In this document: positions 11,682 through 23,858 of the stretch, in pieces | Numbering within the stretch: position 1 is the stretch's first letter | Layout of the letters: each line of letters opens with the position of its first letter | Source: Staphylotrichum longicolle | Taxonomy: Eukaryota; Ascomycota; Sordariomycetes; Sordariales; Chaetomiaceae | Assembly (NCBI GenBank): GCA_019096155.1 | Contig: JAHCVI010000001.1 | Coordinates: 3,472,001-3,536,000 of the forward strand | Direction: 5' to 3' | Length of the DNA stretch: 64,000 nucleotides | Notes under the pieces: generated by a model | The model's database searches: none | What the model saw: the letters and a program-made list of their open reading frames with translations, nothing else | What the model was told of the DNA's origin: nothing | Program-made: the position numbers and the translations under genes

Positions 11682-13535
11682 ATGCGTCTCCTCAACACGA
11701 CAACACTCGAGCTGAAGCAGTTCTTTTCCAATATACCCCCGTACGCCATTCTTTCACACACATGGGGCGAGGAGGAGGTCAGCTACCAGGAGATCGACCA
11801 GCCCGGGCGCGACAGAAAAAAGGGATTTGCTAAGATCCTCGGATGCTGCCGCCAGGCGGTGATGGACGAGCTTCAATGGGCCTGGATCGACACCTGCTGT
11901 ATCGACAAGACGTCCAGCGCTGAGCTCTCCGAGGCTATCAACTCGATGTACGCGTGGTACCGCGATTCCCATGTCTGCTATGTATATCTGGAAGATATAT
12001 CCTCACGCGGTCCCGGCGCCGATGGGGGTACGTCAAACTTCACGTCTGCCCGCTGGTTCAGTCGTGGCTGGTGTCTCCAAGAGCTTATAGCGCCGTATAC
12101 GGTTGAGTTTTACTCCGCTAGCTGGGACGAGATTGGGACCAAATTCGGTCTATGCGACGAAATCGAAGCCGTTACGACGGTTCCCCGGGCGGTGCTTCTT
12201 GGACAGGACAACGCTATGGAACAGTGCTGCATCGCCCAAAAGATGTCTTGGGCGTCGACCCGGGAAACGACCCGGGTCGAGGATGAGGCGTACTGCTTAC
12301 TCGGGCTCTTCGGCATCAACATGCCCATGCTGTATGGCGAAGGGGAGCGAGTATTTCAGCGCCTTCAGGAAGAAATCATTCGACAGACCGAGGACTACTC
12401 CTTTCTTCTCTGGACTGGGCTTCGCCGTATGTGGCCTTTCACCATATGGAGGAGGTTAGGTCCGCGTCTGGAGAAACTCGGCACTGATAGGGCAGACAAT
12501 GTGCACATGATTGGGCTCAGCGATAAACGGGGATACGAGCCGCCAGACACCCAGTTTCCCGTCTTTGCGTCACGGCCTTCTGATTTTGACCGAGAAGAGC
12601 GCCTTGACCAGTGCAACAGTACTCTCGATTTCAGAGCACTCAAACATTGTGGTCCAGGTGGTGGCGACTCCGACATCACGGCAACGATCCCAGCTCTTTC
12701 ATGGGGGTGGAATCCTCCACAAATAACCAACCGCGGACTCCGCGTGTCACTTCCCAGCTGGGCATTTGCAGAAGACCGGAGCCAGGTTCTCATATGGACC
12801 GGGTTTACCTACCGGGGCAGATTGGCCTGTATCCCGCTGGTGCGGGACCGGTCAAGGACAGGTACCGCGTTGTACTATCGATCAGGTATCTCAGACGTGT
12901 GGGTGACTCTTGTTGAGCTCGATATGGCTGAGTGTTTTGAGATCTCGGATATCTACTTGAGTAGGGCAAGGATCGACGCGGGATGGGCGACTCGCAAATC
13001 AACACTCCCATGGGAGACACCCGGATGGTTCCGTTATGGCAGCTTGGATGTCGTGCTCTCGTCATTCGGCGGTACCACCATTACTTTGAGCACCTCGGAC
13101 CTCGTGTTCCAGTCTCACAGCCCGACGACCGAAGACCTTCCGGGCGTCACACGCCACACAGTGACTTGGTGGTTACCCACCATCATGAGCAACGCGTTCA
13201 GGATCACTGAAAATTCAATCAACATCACGGTTGGGATGCTTGTCACCAGTCAGCAACCTTCAACAGGAGACATAGTCCGGATGGAGGCTGAGCTCAGCTT
13301 GGATCTCAAGGAACGACCAGGACACTCCACCTGCGAGGTTCACATCCACCAAGAAGGGTCTGGACCACCCCTAATATCGCTTGAAGCAGGCAGCGATAGG
13401 GCCCAGTTCTCAATCAAAAAGAATCAACCTATTCGCGCCAGCATCAAAAGGGCCCCAGATGAGAAAGGGAAGGCACGTTTCATTCTCCACGTTGCCGTGC
13501 TACCAAACGCACCGCTTTCATATGCAGCCCAGTAG
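11682..13535 (+). CDS. HET-domain (heterokaryon incompatibility) protein
   Basis: A single exon encodes 617 residues from the ATG at 11682; this start is chosen because MRLLNTTTLEL is the standard HET opening. The domain occupies about residues 1-230: YAILSHTWGEEEVSYQEI (HET box 1), WAWIDTCCIDKTSSAELSE (box 2), INSMYAWYRDSHVCYVYL and ARWFSRGWCLQELIAP (box 3). A further conserved block, EDEAYCLLGLFGINMPMLYG, follows. The remaining 350 residues are beta-rich and without a recognised domain; no NACHT or WD40 repeats are present. HET proteins trigger cell death when unlike strains fuse, and related TIR-like folds may act on nucleotides. Most fungal genomes hold tens of such genes, and a specific incompatibility role cannot be read from sequence. 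Confidence 0.9.
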   Translation: MRLLNTTTLELKQFFSNIPPYAILSHTWGEEEVSYQEIDQPGRDRKKGFAKILGCCRQAVMDELQWAWIDTCCIDKTSSAELSEAINSMYAWYRDSHVCYVYLEDISSRGPGADGGTSNFTSARWFSRGWCLQELIAPYTVEFYSASWDEIGTKFGLCDEIEAVTTVPRAVLLGQDNAMEQCCIAQKMSWASTRETTRVEDEAYCLLGLFGINMPMLYGEGERVFQRLQEEIIRQTEDYSFLLWTGLRRMWPFTIWRRLGPRLEKLGTDRADNVHMIGLSDKRGYEPPDTQFPVFASRPSDFDREERLDQCNSTLDFRALKHCGPGGGDSDITATIPALSWGWNPPQITNRGLRVSLPSWAFAEDRSQVLIWTGFTYRGRLACIPLVRDRSRTGTALYYRSGISDVWVTLVELDMAECFEISDIYLSRARIDAGWATRKSTLPWETPGWFRYGSLDVVLSSFGGTTITLSTSDLVFQSHSPTTEDLPGVTRHTVTWWLPTIMSNAFRITENSINITVGMLVTSQQPSTGDIVRMEAELSLDLKERPGHSTCEVHIHQEGSGPPLISLEAGSDRAQFSIKKNQPIRASIKRAPDEKGKARFILHVAVLPNAPLSYAAQ

Positions 13536-13673
13536 ATAATTGAGACTTTATGGCCTTTCTCAAGCCGTTCCTCTATTCTAGCTACATAAGGTAGTTAAAG
13601 GGAATGATGCATCATGCATTCAATGTTCCGAGTTACCCTTAACACCGCTCACCGAAGGATTCCGCCCACCAAC

Positions 13674-16418
13674 TCAAATCACAATCTCAATCACACTTGA
13701 GGCACCACTCATCGACGACGCCGAGCTCGCCGTCGCCGCCGCGGAACTCTTGCTCCGCCCAAAGAACCCGCGCTTCGTCAGCCCCCTCGACGTCACAGGC
13801 CTCGCCACGGGCGACGGCGACGCAACCTCCTCCTTGACCTGGTCCCACCGCACATGGCTGCGCGGAAACACGCCGGCCTGCCCCTTCTTATTCACCCCGC
13901 TCCAGCACCAGCGCTCCCTCTCCACCCACCCGACGTGCGTGATGGTCTCCCCCTTGTCAAACACCAGCCAGCCCTTCTCGGCCGCGTCCTTGCTCGGCTC
14001 CCACTTCCACCGCGCCACCACGCTCCTCGTCACCGCCGGCGCCGGCGGCATCTGCTGCTGAGGCTGTTGCGAGAAAAGAAGCGGCGGCATCTCGCTCCGC
14101 CGCCGCGGCCGCTCCAGCTCGACGCACTTGGCCGGGAAGAACCCCCACCGGCCGTCGTGCCAGCCCGTCGCCCACTTGCCAGCCCACGCGGCGGGGAACT
14201 CGACGCCGACGACGGTCGCGCCCGCGAAGAACTGCAGCAGCTCGCGCTTCTCGCTGAGCCCCTCGGGCCGCGGCAGCTTCTTTTCGCCGTAGCGCTGGAG
14301 GTGCATCTTGGTGGCGGTGGCCACCGGCAGGTTTTGGGTTATGCTATTGTCCGTTTCGACGGACTCGGCGGGTGAGGGTGGCGGTTCGAGGAAGTGCACG
14401 TCAAAGTCTTGCGCGTCGCTGCTGCTGCCGCCGTAGAGCACCGTCACGTCGGGCACGGCGGGCAGCGGCTGCGGGTGCCGGGCCAGGTGCCGGAAGAGGG
14501 CGTCGGACGTGGCAAAGACGGTGGCGTCGCCCTCGCGCACGACCGAGCCCGCGTGGGCGCAGAAGAGGCAGCCGTAGTAGGCCTCGGGGCTGCGCGTGGT
14601 GGCGAGGTGGGACTTGTAGAGGAAGCGGACGCGGAAGCGGACGTTGGAGCTCGTGAAGTTTGCTTTGGCTGTGGGGAGGCGGTTAGGGGGTCGGTGGAAA
14701 CTTAGGTTTGATTAGGGATGGGAGAGGGGTGGGCTTACGGTCGCCGTTGACGTCCATTTCGAGCTCGTCGTATTGGTGAGCGTATCCGCAGCTGATGCAT
14801 TTCCCTGTATAGGTCGTGGCGCCCTAAAGCACATTTTCAGTATGAGTTGAATGCTGCTGGTGGGCAGTGAAAGTCAAAACTCACGGCGACATAGCCTTGC
14901 ACTTTCTTGACGGCTTGCAGATGACCCCCTTGCTTGAACGCCTGTGCCCCTTTACAGAACCCGTTCATCTGGTAGAGCGAGCTCTTGGGGCCGATGCTGC
15001 ATTCCGGCTCGCGTGACGACACCGACAGCAGGGCTCGGGATCCCGAGTTGGCCCCGTCCGAGACCACTGTTTTCCAGTCCTCGCTCACCATGATTCCGGA
15101 CTCAATCTCCGCCGCCGCAGAGGGCAGGCTGAGAGGGGCCATGGGCAGCGGTCCCGGCCCGAGAGTTGGGCTGGGAATGAGGCCGTCCGGCGGCTGAACG
15201 GGGCTCCGCGGGCGGTCGATGTGGTTCAGTCGAGGCGTCGCGGTTGACAAAGTGGGACTGTTGGTGGTCACGGCCCGATCCTCGGGAATCATCGACTCGC
15301 GTATCGTCAACGGCCGGGAGAGGCGAGGCGACGCTGGAACGGCCGCCTGCTCGGTCACCCACTTTGTTGTCCGGCTGATGGGGAAGACGGGTATCTCCAG
15401 GGGCTCGGTAGCTGCAGGACTGGAGGGATCGTTCTCGGTGCGCATGTGGCTGTTGTGAGGACCGAGGACATCGGGTGTCGATCGAGCTGGCGGGGCGGAT
15501 CGGTGCATGTGTGCCCCTGGTGTGCGGTCCGTGGGGTGTGCCTGCTGAGCGCCGACGGGCCGTGCCTCTTCACTGGAGTATGGAGGCAAGGTGTCGACGC
15601 TGTAGTGGGATGATGCGTGGCTGGTGGTGGTATCCCTTCGGAGAACTCCCTGGGGTGTGGGCCTCCTCCGCCTGCCATCCGTGCTGCTGGTCGTTACGGA
15701 GCCTAGGGTACCTGACTCTCGCTGAGGACGCGACGGATGTTCAGTCCCTTGCGGCACAGCATCACGGCCTCTTGAAGGTGGTTTTGACATGTGATTGAGG
15801 ATCGGTGACCGGGAGGGCGACTTTGCTGCTCCTTGCCGCAAAACAGAGGGCGGCAGCGGAGGCAGCGGAGGCAGCGGGGGGAACACCGACACAGTGGTGG
15901 GAGGAGGGTTGACCGGGACGCCGTCCAAGTTCAACTTCTTGATGATGTCCAATACATGAAGTGCAAGCGACTTGACTGCGGCCTGGAGCTCGGTGAATCT
16001 CTCCTCGTCGAAGGTATCGATCTCAATGTAGTCCTCAAAGTCGTACACGAGGCCATCGAGCGTCCGGCGCCTTTCCTCAATCTCCACTGGCACGCGGTCT
16101 GTTCAGCACCAGGCCACGCATCGGGTCGGGGCAAGGCAATGCCGACGGGGGTTCTGCTCACTCACCGTTCTTATCCATGGCCGTCCTGAACGCGTCGCCG
16201 TATTTTTTGACTTGGTCATCCCATAGTGGCTGTAATCGCTTCAAGGCTCTCTCGCCTTCCCTCACGAGGGCCTTCCCGGCCTTGGCCATTCTGTTTGCCG
16301 TGTCGTCGGCGTCATCGTCCCGATCGTCTGCCGATTCGGCATTGGCGACAGCTTCCTTGCCGCGGTCCACGACCTCCCGAATCGGGGCGATGATCAACTC
16401 CTCAATGTCGACCGCCAT
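13674..16418 (-). CDS. SH3-domain protein with zinc-ribbon-like motif
   Basis: Four exons, 16418-16166, 16098-14885, 14823-14739 and 14668-13674, keep phase and give 848 residues. The N-terminal 85 residues are helical and charged (MAVDIEELIIAPIREVVDRG). A helical region to about residue 130 follows, then some 280 residues rich in Pro, Ser and Thr. After GYVAGATTYTGKCISCGYAH comes a pair of CxxC motifs (CISC and CLFC, about 50 residues apart) that could bind zinc. The C-terminal part carries two SH3-like stretches: one ending GKWATGWHDGRWGFFPAKCV and one with VARWKWEP, WCWSGVNKKGQAGVFPRSHV. A polybasic Ser/Ala-rich tail ends the protein. The architecture suggests a scaffold that binds proline-rich partners, but no named orthologue is assigned. 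Confidence 0.8.
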
Positions 16419-17170
16419 GCAGGGTCTCGAGTGATCGTCGGGTGCCCACGTGGCAGGAGATTTGAAGGTTGCGCTTGGATATGCCAAGGGCGGGGGATAC
16501 AGCCGGGGGGGAAGGGGAGGGGCGGGGACACGAAGGAAACAAATTCAAGATGAGGAAAGCGGACGAGGGCAGCAAAGACCCAAATCGCTGGGACAGGACG
16601 ATGCTACTTTGTCCATCCCTGAGACCCTGACCGAGAGGGTCCTGTAACTCCTGTTTTGCTCACCGGAGCAAGCGCCATTGGCTGCCACTGCCTGCCCCTG
16701 CAGAGAGAAATGCTGCCCCTTTTGGGGGCTGCCGGCACATTCCGGCACATTCCGGGTTGCATGAGCGCATGGAATTTCCAAATGCAAGTCGTGCTGCGAT
16801 CAAAGAAGCAAGTTGCCCATGTGCACTCGTCGTCGTGGTCGCTTTTGGATGCCCACGTGCAGGCTTGGCTGGCTCTCGGCAGCTCTCCAAATTCGTGTGG
16901 GGCCTTGTGGGGCCCAGGTCCACATCAAGAATGGCAGGTACTGTGTAACGTTGACGAACAGTCCAGTCAACGTGAACACCGAAATCTTTGATCAGGCAGG
17001 CAGGGTCCAGGGGACCCTCCCATCACTCAAGAAAACGCATTGGCGTCATTTGAGTGCTGTCTTGTATAAAGTGAAGTGGTCATTCCTTACCCCGAATTTG
17101 AAATGCACACAGAGTTCTCTTTAATCTGAGCACAGGCCATCTGCAGATGGACCTTTTTTTTTATTTTTTA

Positions 17171-17204
<34 letters not shown>

Positions 17205-17823
17205 GAAGACCGAGTCTCTCACTGACCGTTATCCTGCATTTCACGGCATGGACATCATCACGCTCACTCTCCACTGGCACTACTGCCACTGACCTTGACC
17301 TACTCATCCATCACGCTACCAGCCACGTTTTAGATTCACGCTTCCGGCTGCCCCTAGATTCCCTCCGCTCCCTCCTCATTGCCATGTCCTCAAGTCTCGT
17401 TTTGTGCTCCATCCTCCTGTTGCTGCTGTTGCCGACACGAGTCCATCCGCGTCCAGTCAATTCCCGCTCAATCTGCGGCGCACTGAGACTTTCTTCTGGA
17501 TTTTCGGATACGCTTCGTTTGACTGGAAGAAGTTGTGTTTCAAGGGCTCGGGATCCCTGGAAACCAATGTCCTTGGCTTGCTCCAAGGTATGAGAGAGGA
17601 TCGCGGAAGGCGGCTGGCTGTTGAGTTACTATGGAGTGGTTCCCTTGACCTCGTAAGAAAAATGACAGGAAAACCACGATCGGATGAGTTTGCAGCTCCA
17701 GTTTCAGTTTCGACCGTTTCAGTACCTCCTGCAACGGTGTCCTTACGTTGGGATCCCCTTCTTTTGACAAGTTAAACAGAGCATATCGAATCACAAATGC
17801 CGCTTGCTCTAGCTGACTGTATC
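16419..17823. other. Gene-free stretch with T-rich/ATT microsatellite
   Basis: This 1.4 kb lies upstream of the SH3-protein start and downstream of the seven-helix gene. Open frames here are short and lack family features. A T-rich tract and an (ATT)n microsatellite sit near 17153-17204. Confidence 0.5.
17153..17204. repeat. Poly-T tract and (ATT)8 microsatellite
   Basis: Runs of T interrupted by single A residues occupy 17153-17180, followed by about eight ATT units at 17181-17204. It sits in intergenic DNA and is a simple sequence repeat. Confidence 0.95.
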
Positions 17824-18732
17824 TCATGTGAACACATCTACAGGACGCCTTTCCCCACCTTCCCGATCCCAGCCCACCCAGGCTGTCGAGTTATGTATAC
17901 GCATGGTTGAGCTGTTGCGGCACAAGTCCCTGCTATCCCGCGCCCGCTTCTGCGCCATCTCCATGAGCTGGTTCAGAATCCGGAACTCGATCTTCAGCTT
18001 GACGCTATAAACGAATGCCTTGTACACCGTCTGCAAGTCGTACATGTCGATGTACTCGAGGACCAGGATCGGAATGTCGAGAAGAATGATAAAAACGTTG
18101 ACCACGAGCAAGTGGCGTCGCATTTTGCACACGGCATCGCCATAGATGCTTGTCTCTGGGTCGAAGAAGGAATAGCATATCTTGATGTAGAAGCCCGAAA
18201 TGATAGCCTCCTGTACGCAAAACATGGTGACTTGAACCTTCTCGTAGATCTCGTACGGGTAGATCCAGGGATTGGCGGGCGAACTATTCGCCCCGTAGAT
18301 GAGGATGATGATAGGGATATGTAAAGTAATGGCGTTGAAGATGATCATAGCCAGAATCATACGTAGCCAAAAGGGGTTCTGGAAGATCAAATGGAGCCGC
18401 GAGTAGAGGACAAGCGATTGGCCTGTGACCATGGGCACCCAGCCGATGACGATAAGCGTGATGTAGAGGCCAAAGTTGTGTGAGTCGACGAGGTTCTTAA
18501 GGATGAAGCCAATCGAATGCGGTACGATGCCGTTGGTTGCAGCGAGGAAACTCCAGAAGTAGAGGCCTTGTCGGCGTTTGAAGGTGGAAAAAATAATAAC
18601 GTTGAGCTCGACGACGTTGTAGAGCGACACGGCCAGAAACGCAATCATGGATGGGGTAGTGGCCGGACTGTCGGCCGGGCTGACGGTCAGCCCATCGGAG
18701 TCCCCCGGCGTCGGGTTACCAGCGTAGCCCAT
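17824..18732 (-). CDS. Seven-helix fungal integral membrane protein
   Basis: A single exon encodes 302 residues. After a short acidic N-terminus (MGYAGNPTPGDSDG), seven hydrophobic segments can be counted, including MIAFLAVSLYNVVELNVIIF, a helix around FGLYITLIVIGWVPMVTGQS, LRMILAMIIFNAITLHIPII, and HLLVVNVFIILLDIPILVL. The spacing and the VTGQSLVLYSRLHL and YDLQTVYKAFVYSVKLKIEF motifs are typical of a fungus-specific group of receptor-like membrane proteins (annotated as DUF families, DUF7703-type). The loop LHLIFQNPFW and the basic C-terminus would face the cytosol. Ligand and function are unknown. No intron is needed and no damage is visible. Confidence 0.8.
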   Translation of the reverse strand: MGYAGNPTPGDSDGLTVSPADSPATTPSMIAFLAVSLYNVVELNVIIFSTFKRRQGLYFWSFLAATNGIVPHSIGFILKNLVDSHNFGLYITLIVIGWVPMVTGQSLVLYSRLHLIFQNPFWLRMILAMIIFNAITLHIPIIILIYGANSSPANPWIYPYEIYEKVQVTMFCVQEAIISGFYIKICYSFFDPETSIYGDAVCKMRRHLLVVNVFIILLDIPILVLEYIDMYDLQTVYKAFVYSVKLKIEFRILNQLMEMAQKRARDSRDLCRNSSTMRIHNSTAWVGWDREGGERRPVDVFT

Positions 18733-21700
18733 CTCGGGCTGTTGCCGTTGCCGTCAAGCCGACCGTCAACACAGACGCTTCATGTGGAGCTGGGGGACGG
18801 GATGGCGATAGACCAGTCTGTGCTCAGTATGGCAGCGTCGCCGTGTGTGTTCGTGTTGTCCAAGTGTCGGGTCGAGAGAGGTGCCGTAGGTTGAAGGCGA
18901 ACAGAGTACTCCCATGACAGGGCTTCCGAAGGCCGGTTGGCGTCTGGGGATATGTGCCATAGAGCGAGGGAGAGGAGAATTGTAGTTCCGTGGAGGTAAA
19001 GCACCTTGGGTAGGTGCCTTAGTGATAGGCACCCAGCAAGGGTGATGGCGGCGTTGCGGCAAACTGAAGATGGGCATTCCAATGCTGCTATGTCGCATCC
19101 ATCGGCTGAAACATGTCGATACATGTTTAAGATATCGTCCAGCACGAAGGTGGCACCGCGCTTCATCAGTCGTTTGATGAGTTGAGGAATTGCCACCCCG
19201 TCGACTTGCGACCCAGGCTAACCGCATTTCCCTACCCTTGGGCAACCATCTTCCAAGTGGCCAGCCTAGTCTAGCGTTCACAGTGTCTACGAGCTGGAAC
19301 TGGACAGCCCGGTTCTCTCTGGCCAAAAAACCAGGGACACCAAAACCGGTTTGGGGTCTCCACACAAGTGACAATCGTTCAACACGCCAGTGATGCTCCT
19401 GTTCTTCCTCAACGCAGCTTAATATGGCAAGACATTGACCGCGTTATTGAAGTGGCACCTAGCGTGTGAGATTAATGTGCCTATGTTTAACCCACAGTGA
19501 GCTCAGGCGCAGGCGCCTGTTCAGTGTTCGGAAGATCCCGAAGAGATGGTTGAGCTAGATACGAGATGTGACGATCGCTTGACCTCACGCCGATGTGCCC
19601 TTGGGAGTTCCCTGCAGTCCTGCAAACCCTGTTGGCTGCGAGTTTGGCCAAATTGTAAGTCGTCGCCCGTGGTGCGCAGAAATAAGATGGGGTTCGCGAG
19701 CTAATTCAAGTTTCTGAGGAGCAGCAGGGGCAGCCCTTTGCACCGGGCTTGCCACCCACCCTCTTGGGACATCTCGTGGACATCTCATTTTGGCGTTGAT
19801 GGTTACAGGGGCGGCACAGATGCGCAAGGTGAACAGACAACCCCTGTAGAGCGGTGATGATGATGATGTTGTTTTGGATGGAAGGGTGGTGGTGGGTGAC
19901 AGGGCTTGATTCGATCCCGGGGGCCGGGGCTGATGCTGGGGATGGATGAGACAATGCAGCTGCCCTTGCTGTGGAATAGTTTCGAAGGGAGAGGTGTGTG
20001 GACGACTCATGCGAGATTCCTTAGGAGGCTATCAACACAAAGACGCCACGCGCCGATCCTTCCTCGTGTATTCGTCCTGCTCTCGTGGTCATTTCATAAG
20101 CCGAGAGTGCCTTCAAAAATGTTGAGTCCCGTAAGCAAAGGGACTTGCTTCTTTCGAACCACTGGTCCTTCTGTGCTTCACGCTGCGAGGAATTACTCCA
20201 TTTCGCGTGCTCGTAAGATGGTGTGTTACAGCAACTTGAAGCAGGAAGAGGAGGCATATGTCTATGCGGCAAGAAACGATGTGTTGGCTTGTTGTTTATT
20301 CCGTCTTTAGTCTTGACCGCCAACTTTGATCAGAAGCAACGAACGCCTGCAAGGAATCGCCACCTGGTTAAAGATGGGTGTGCCCGTTATGCCAAGAAGA
20401 GACCGAAGTCTGCGAGACTGAAAATCCTGATTTTGTCACCAGACGTCCCGTTGACTTCAACAAAGTTCGGACCTAGGATGGCCGGACTGTTTCATTTTGG
20501 GCGGATCCTTGGAGCATAGAGGATGGTGAGCAGGAGGACTGGTCCGGGGACGACTGGCATCACACCCCATCTCCCTCTTTTTGAAGACAGACAGGCACTT
20601 AGAGCGTCGCATCTCAGGGACAAACTCAGGGTTAGCTAGGAGCGCCACGGCGTGCGAGGTTATCTGTGGCAGAGGCCTGGCTTCGTAGAATATGAAGAGT
20701 GTCTGCATTGTGTACGTATATGTCTGGATCTCCTTACAAGTCGAACCCTGGTTAGGCGGGATATATGCGTCTCCACCTCACTGGTTTTGCAGTACACTGG
20801 GAAATGTCTCCAGGAGCGGGTTTTGTCTTGAGAAAGAAGAGGGTAATATCACGGACCGGGCCCGGAGCGGCCTCGGTGACCCTCAGCCTGCGGATGTGCG
20901 GCCTCGAGCGACAGCTACATGTTGAAAGCTGTCACCGCTTCTCATGTTGCGGGAAGTGAAGGGCAAACTGCTGAAATTTTGGGTCTGGTGGTCTGTTCTG
21001 TTCTGTGTTTTGGTCTGTGGTAAGGAAGAAAGTGGTGGGTGTGGCTGCCGGGAAGACCTGGGAAAAGTGTATCCCGCAACACATGTCGTTTCGTTTCCCT
21101 CTTTCTCTCTCTACTCGAAGCAACAAAGTCAGTCCTCCTACGCCTTCTGTGTAGTGTTACATATCGAATAAGCGCTTCGATACTCTCGTAGCACTTCTGA
21201 GAGACAAAAATTAAGAAGTTACTAGGCTATCTCAACAGATGTTGTAAGCACCATTGAGCGTATCTAACAAGTAGTTTACAGCTAGAGCAGCATTTGTTGA
21301 GACTAAGACGAAGACGTTAAATGGGTACCTTGGGCAACTTTACTATCTAAGTTTTATATGTAAGCATTTAATTGAGCATATCTAACAGGTTCCTTATATA
21401 TGTGATAGTACATCTCAAAGATTAAAACTCGGTCGTCAGACGGGCCACCTCGGAGATGGACTTGCAAATGTTGGAGGCAAATGGCGCCACAAGCCAAGAT
21501 CTAGAAAACGATCTGGAACGGGGTGGGGCTTGGCGGCGGTCGGATCCGGCGCTTCGGGCCACTAGCTACCGGGTGGCGCATACCATCGGCTTCTGTGGAG
21601 ACAAGGGCCGCGGCCGTGGGCCATCATCCCACCATCCCACATTCCACGCCGTTTTTCTCCCCCACCGCCGGCCAATTCCTTACTCCAGTCGCATTCCACC

Positions 21701-21884
21701 ATTGCCAGCTTGCAGGACGCCACCGCTTTTGGCATTTGACCCAGAAGACAAGTCGATTGTCGTCGTACCTCTTCATAAGCACGAGCGCACTGCCAGCGCA
21801 CTTGCCTTGCCGTCCGTGGACAGATCCGCAAACACTTGCTGCCTCGAACCCGCCTTACAAAAACTCAAACGCCAAGATCAGACG
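18733..21884. other. Gene-free stretch, about 3.2 kb, with AT-rich end
   Basis: This is the largest gene-free interval. Frames such as 18766-19374 (minus) and 21456-22190 (plus, before the CBS start) show no family features. The last 300 bp before about 21430 are clearly AT-rich, in contrast to the GC-rich genes around. Part of it must contain the CBS promoter and 5' leader. No transposon ends or RNA genes were recognised. Confidence 0.5.
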
Positions 21885-23539
21885 ATGGCTACTACGAACG
21901 GCCAAGTCGCTCAGGATGAGCCGCGGCCGCCCGTCCCGATCCTCGAAGCGCCCAAGCTGAGCGTCAAGCTGTCGGCGACCGAGCTGATCGGCAACACGCC
22001 ACTCGTTCGTCTAAACAAGATCCCCCAGTCGCTCGGCATCGAGGCCGAGGTCTACGCCAAGGTCGAGCTCTTCAATGCCGGCGGCAGCGTCAAGGACAGG
22101 ATAGCCCTGCGCATGATCGAGGAGGCCGAGAAGAGCGGCCGGATCAAGCCCGGCGACACCCTGATTGAGCCCACCAGCGGCAACACGTGAGTCCTTCGCT
22201 GCGCGCGGTGCCCTGTCTCAGTTTGCTGACCGACCCAAGCGGCATTGGCCTCGCCCTTGTTGGCGCCATCAAGGGCTACAAGACCATCATCACCCTCCCC
22301 GAGAAGATGTCCGCCGAGAAGGTGTCTGTCCTCCGCGCTCTGGGCGCCACCATCATTCGTACCCCGACCCAGGCTGCCTGGGACTCGCCCGAAAGCCACA
22401 TCGGGGTCGCAAGACGTCTCCTCAAGGAGATCCCCAACTCGCACATTCTCGACCAGTACACGAACGAGAACAACCCGCTCGCGCACGAGTTTGGCACGGC
22501 CGAGGAGATCTGGGCGCAGACCGGCGGCAAGATCACCGCCGTCGTTGCGGGTGCGGGCACTGGCGGCACCATCAGCGGGATCGCCAAGGGGCTCAGGAAA
22601 CACGACAAGAACATCAAGGTCATTGCGGCCGACCCCCACGGCAGCATTCTCGCTCTTCCCGAGGCGCTCAACGAGGAGAAGGCCAACATCCCCTACAAGG
22701 TCGAGGGCATTGGCTATGACTTCATCCCGGAGGTGCTGGACCGGGAGCTCGTGGACAAGTGGTACAAGACGGACGACCGCGAATCCTTCCAGCTTGCGCG
22801 GCGGTTGATCGCCGAGGAGGGTCTGCTCGTGGGTGGCAGCTCCGGCAGCGCCATGGCCGCTATGCTGCGCGCGGTCAAGGATTTTGGGTTTGGCAAGGGC
22901 GACGTGGTCGTCGTCGTCCTCCCCGACAGCATCCGCTCTTATCTCTCCAAGTTCGCCGACGACGACTGGCTGGCCGCCAACGGTCTCCTGCCCAACGACT
23001 CGGACAACATTGACGGCGAGAACACCCCCGCGCAGCCCAAGACCGTGCACCAGAACGGCCCGGACGCCTACGAGGGCGCCACCGTCCGCTCCCTCCGCCT
23101 CAAGCCCGTCTCGTCAGTCCTCACCACCAGCGCCTGCTCCGAGGCCATCGAGACGATGCGCGACAAGGGCTTCGACCAGCTCCCCGTGCTCACCCCGACG
23201 GGCGGCAAGCTCGCCGGCCTGGTCACGCTGGGCAACCTGCTCAGCTACATCTCGCGCGGCCGCGCGACGCCCCAGACCCCCGTCAGCGAGGTCATGTTCG
23301 ACTTTGGCCGCATCGACGAGGTGGTGACGGACCCGCGCCGGTTCGGGTCCAACCTCAAGGGCAAGAAGCGCAAGTTTGTCGAGATCACGCTGGACACGCC
23401 GCTGTCGGCGCTCAGCCGCTTCCTGGAGTGGAACAGCGCGGCCGTGGTGACGGAGAAGGGCGAGGGCGAGGGGTCCAAGCCGGTTGCGGTCGTCACCAAG
23501 GTCGACTTGCTTACCTGGATGGTGAGGCAGAAGTCGTGA
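21885..23539 (+). CDS. cys4: Cystathionine beta-synthase
   Basis: Two exons, 21885-22186 and 22240-23539 (AAG acceptor), join in phase 2 across GNT-GIGLA and give 533 residues. The enzyme condenses serine and homocysteine to cystathionine in the cytosol, the first step of reverse transsulfuration. PLP lysine is K70 in GGSVKDRIAL; the phosphate-binding loop is EPTSGNTGIG, and GAGTGGTISGIAKGL and GGSSGSAMAAM complete the fold-type II core. The N-terminus lacks the haem-binding segment of animal enzymes, as in yeast Cys4. After residue 370 a pair of CBS domains follows (VSSVLTTSACSEAIETMRDK; PVSEVMF; SALSRFLEWNSAAVV), the regulatory module. Length is slightly above yeast (507 aa). The gene is intact. 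The gene symbol is given by orthology to yeast CYS4. Confidence 0.95.
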
Positions 23540-23858
23540 ATGTTGTTCGGCTAGTCATATCGGCGTCGTGTGTGTTTGTCAGCATTTAAAGTAGGTAACC
23601 GAGACTCAACGTCTCGGTTTTGGTTTGGGCAGCGATGGTGTTGGACCTGGCATGTCAGCATAGATAGGGCTCAACCCGTGCAAATGGGGGGAGAGATATA
23701 TCGTCTTTCATTTTCATTACCACAAAATCAAATCAATACCCATCCATCCATCCATCCATCATGACATGACAAAAACGCCCTGCAGTCATCATCACCCCCT
23801 TTCCTTCCTTCCTCCACCCACATTATTAAGACTACCTGCCAACCCCTTTCCACTCCTC
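23540..23858. other. Short convergent intergenic gap with (CATC)5
   Basis: About 320 bp separate the stops of the CBS gene and the SRP-receptor-beta gene. A (CATC)5 microsatellite lies at 23741-23760, followed by a C/T-rich tract continuing into the SRP-receptor 3' end. It must hold both 3' untranslated regions. Confidence 0.6.

Noticed and set aside
22052..23050. 332-codon minus-strand frame
   Set aside because: Antisense to cystathionine beta-synthase.
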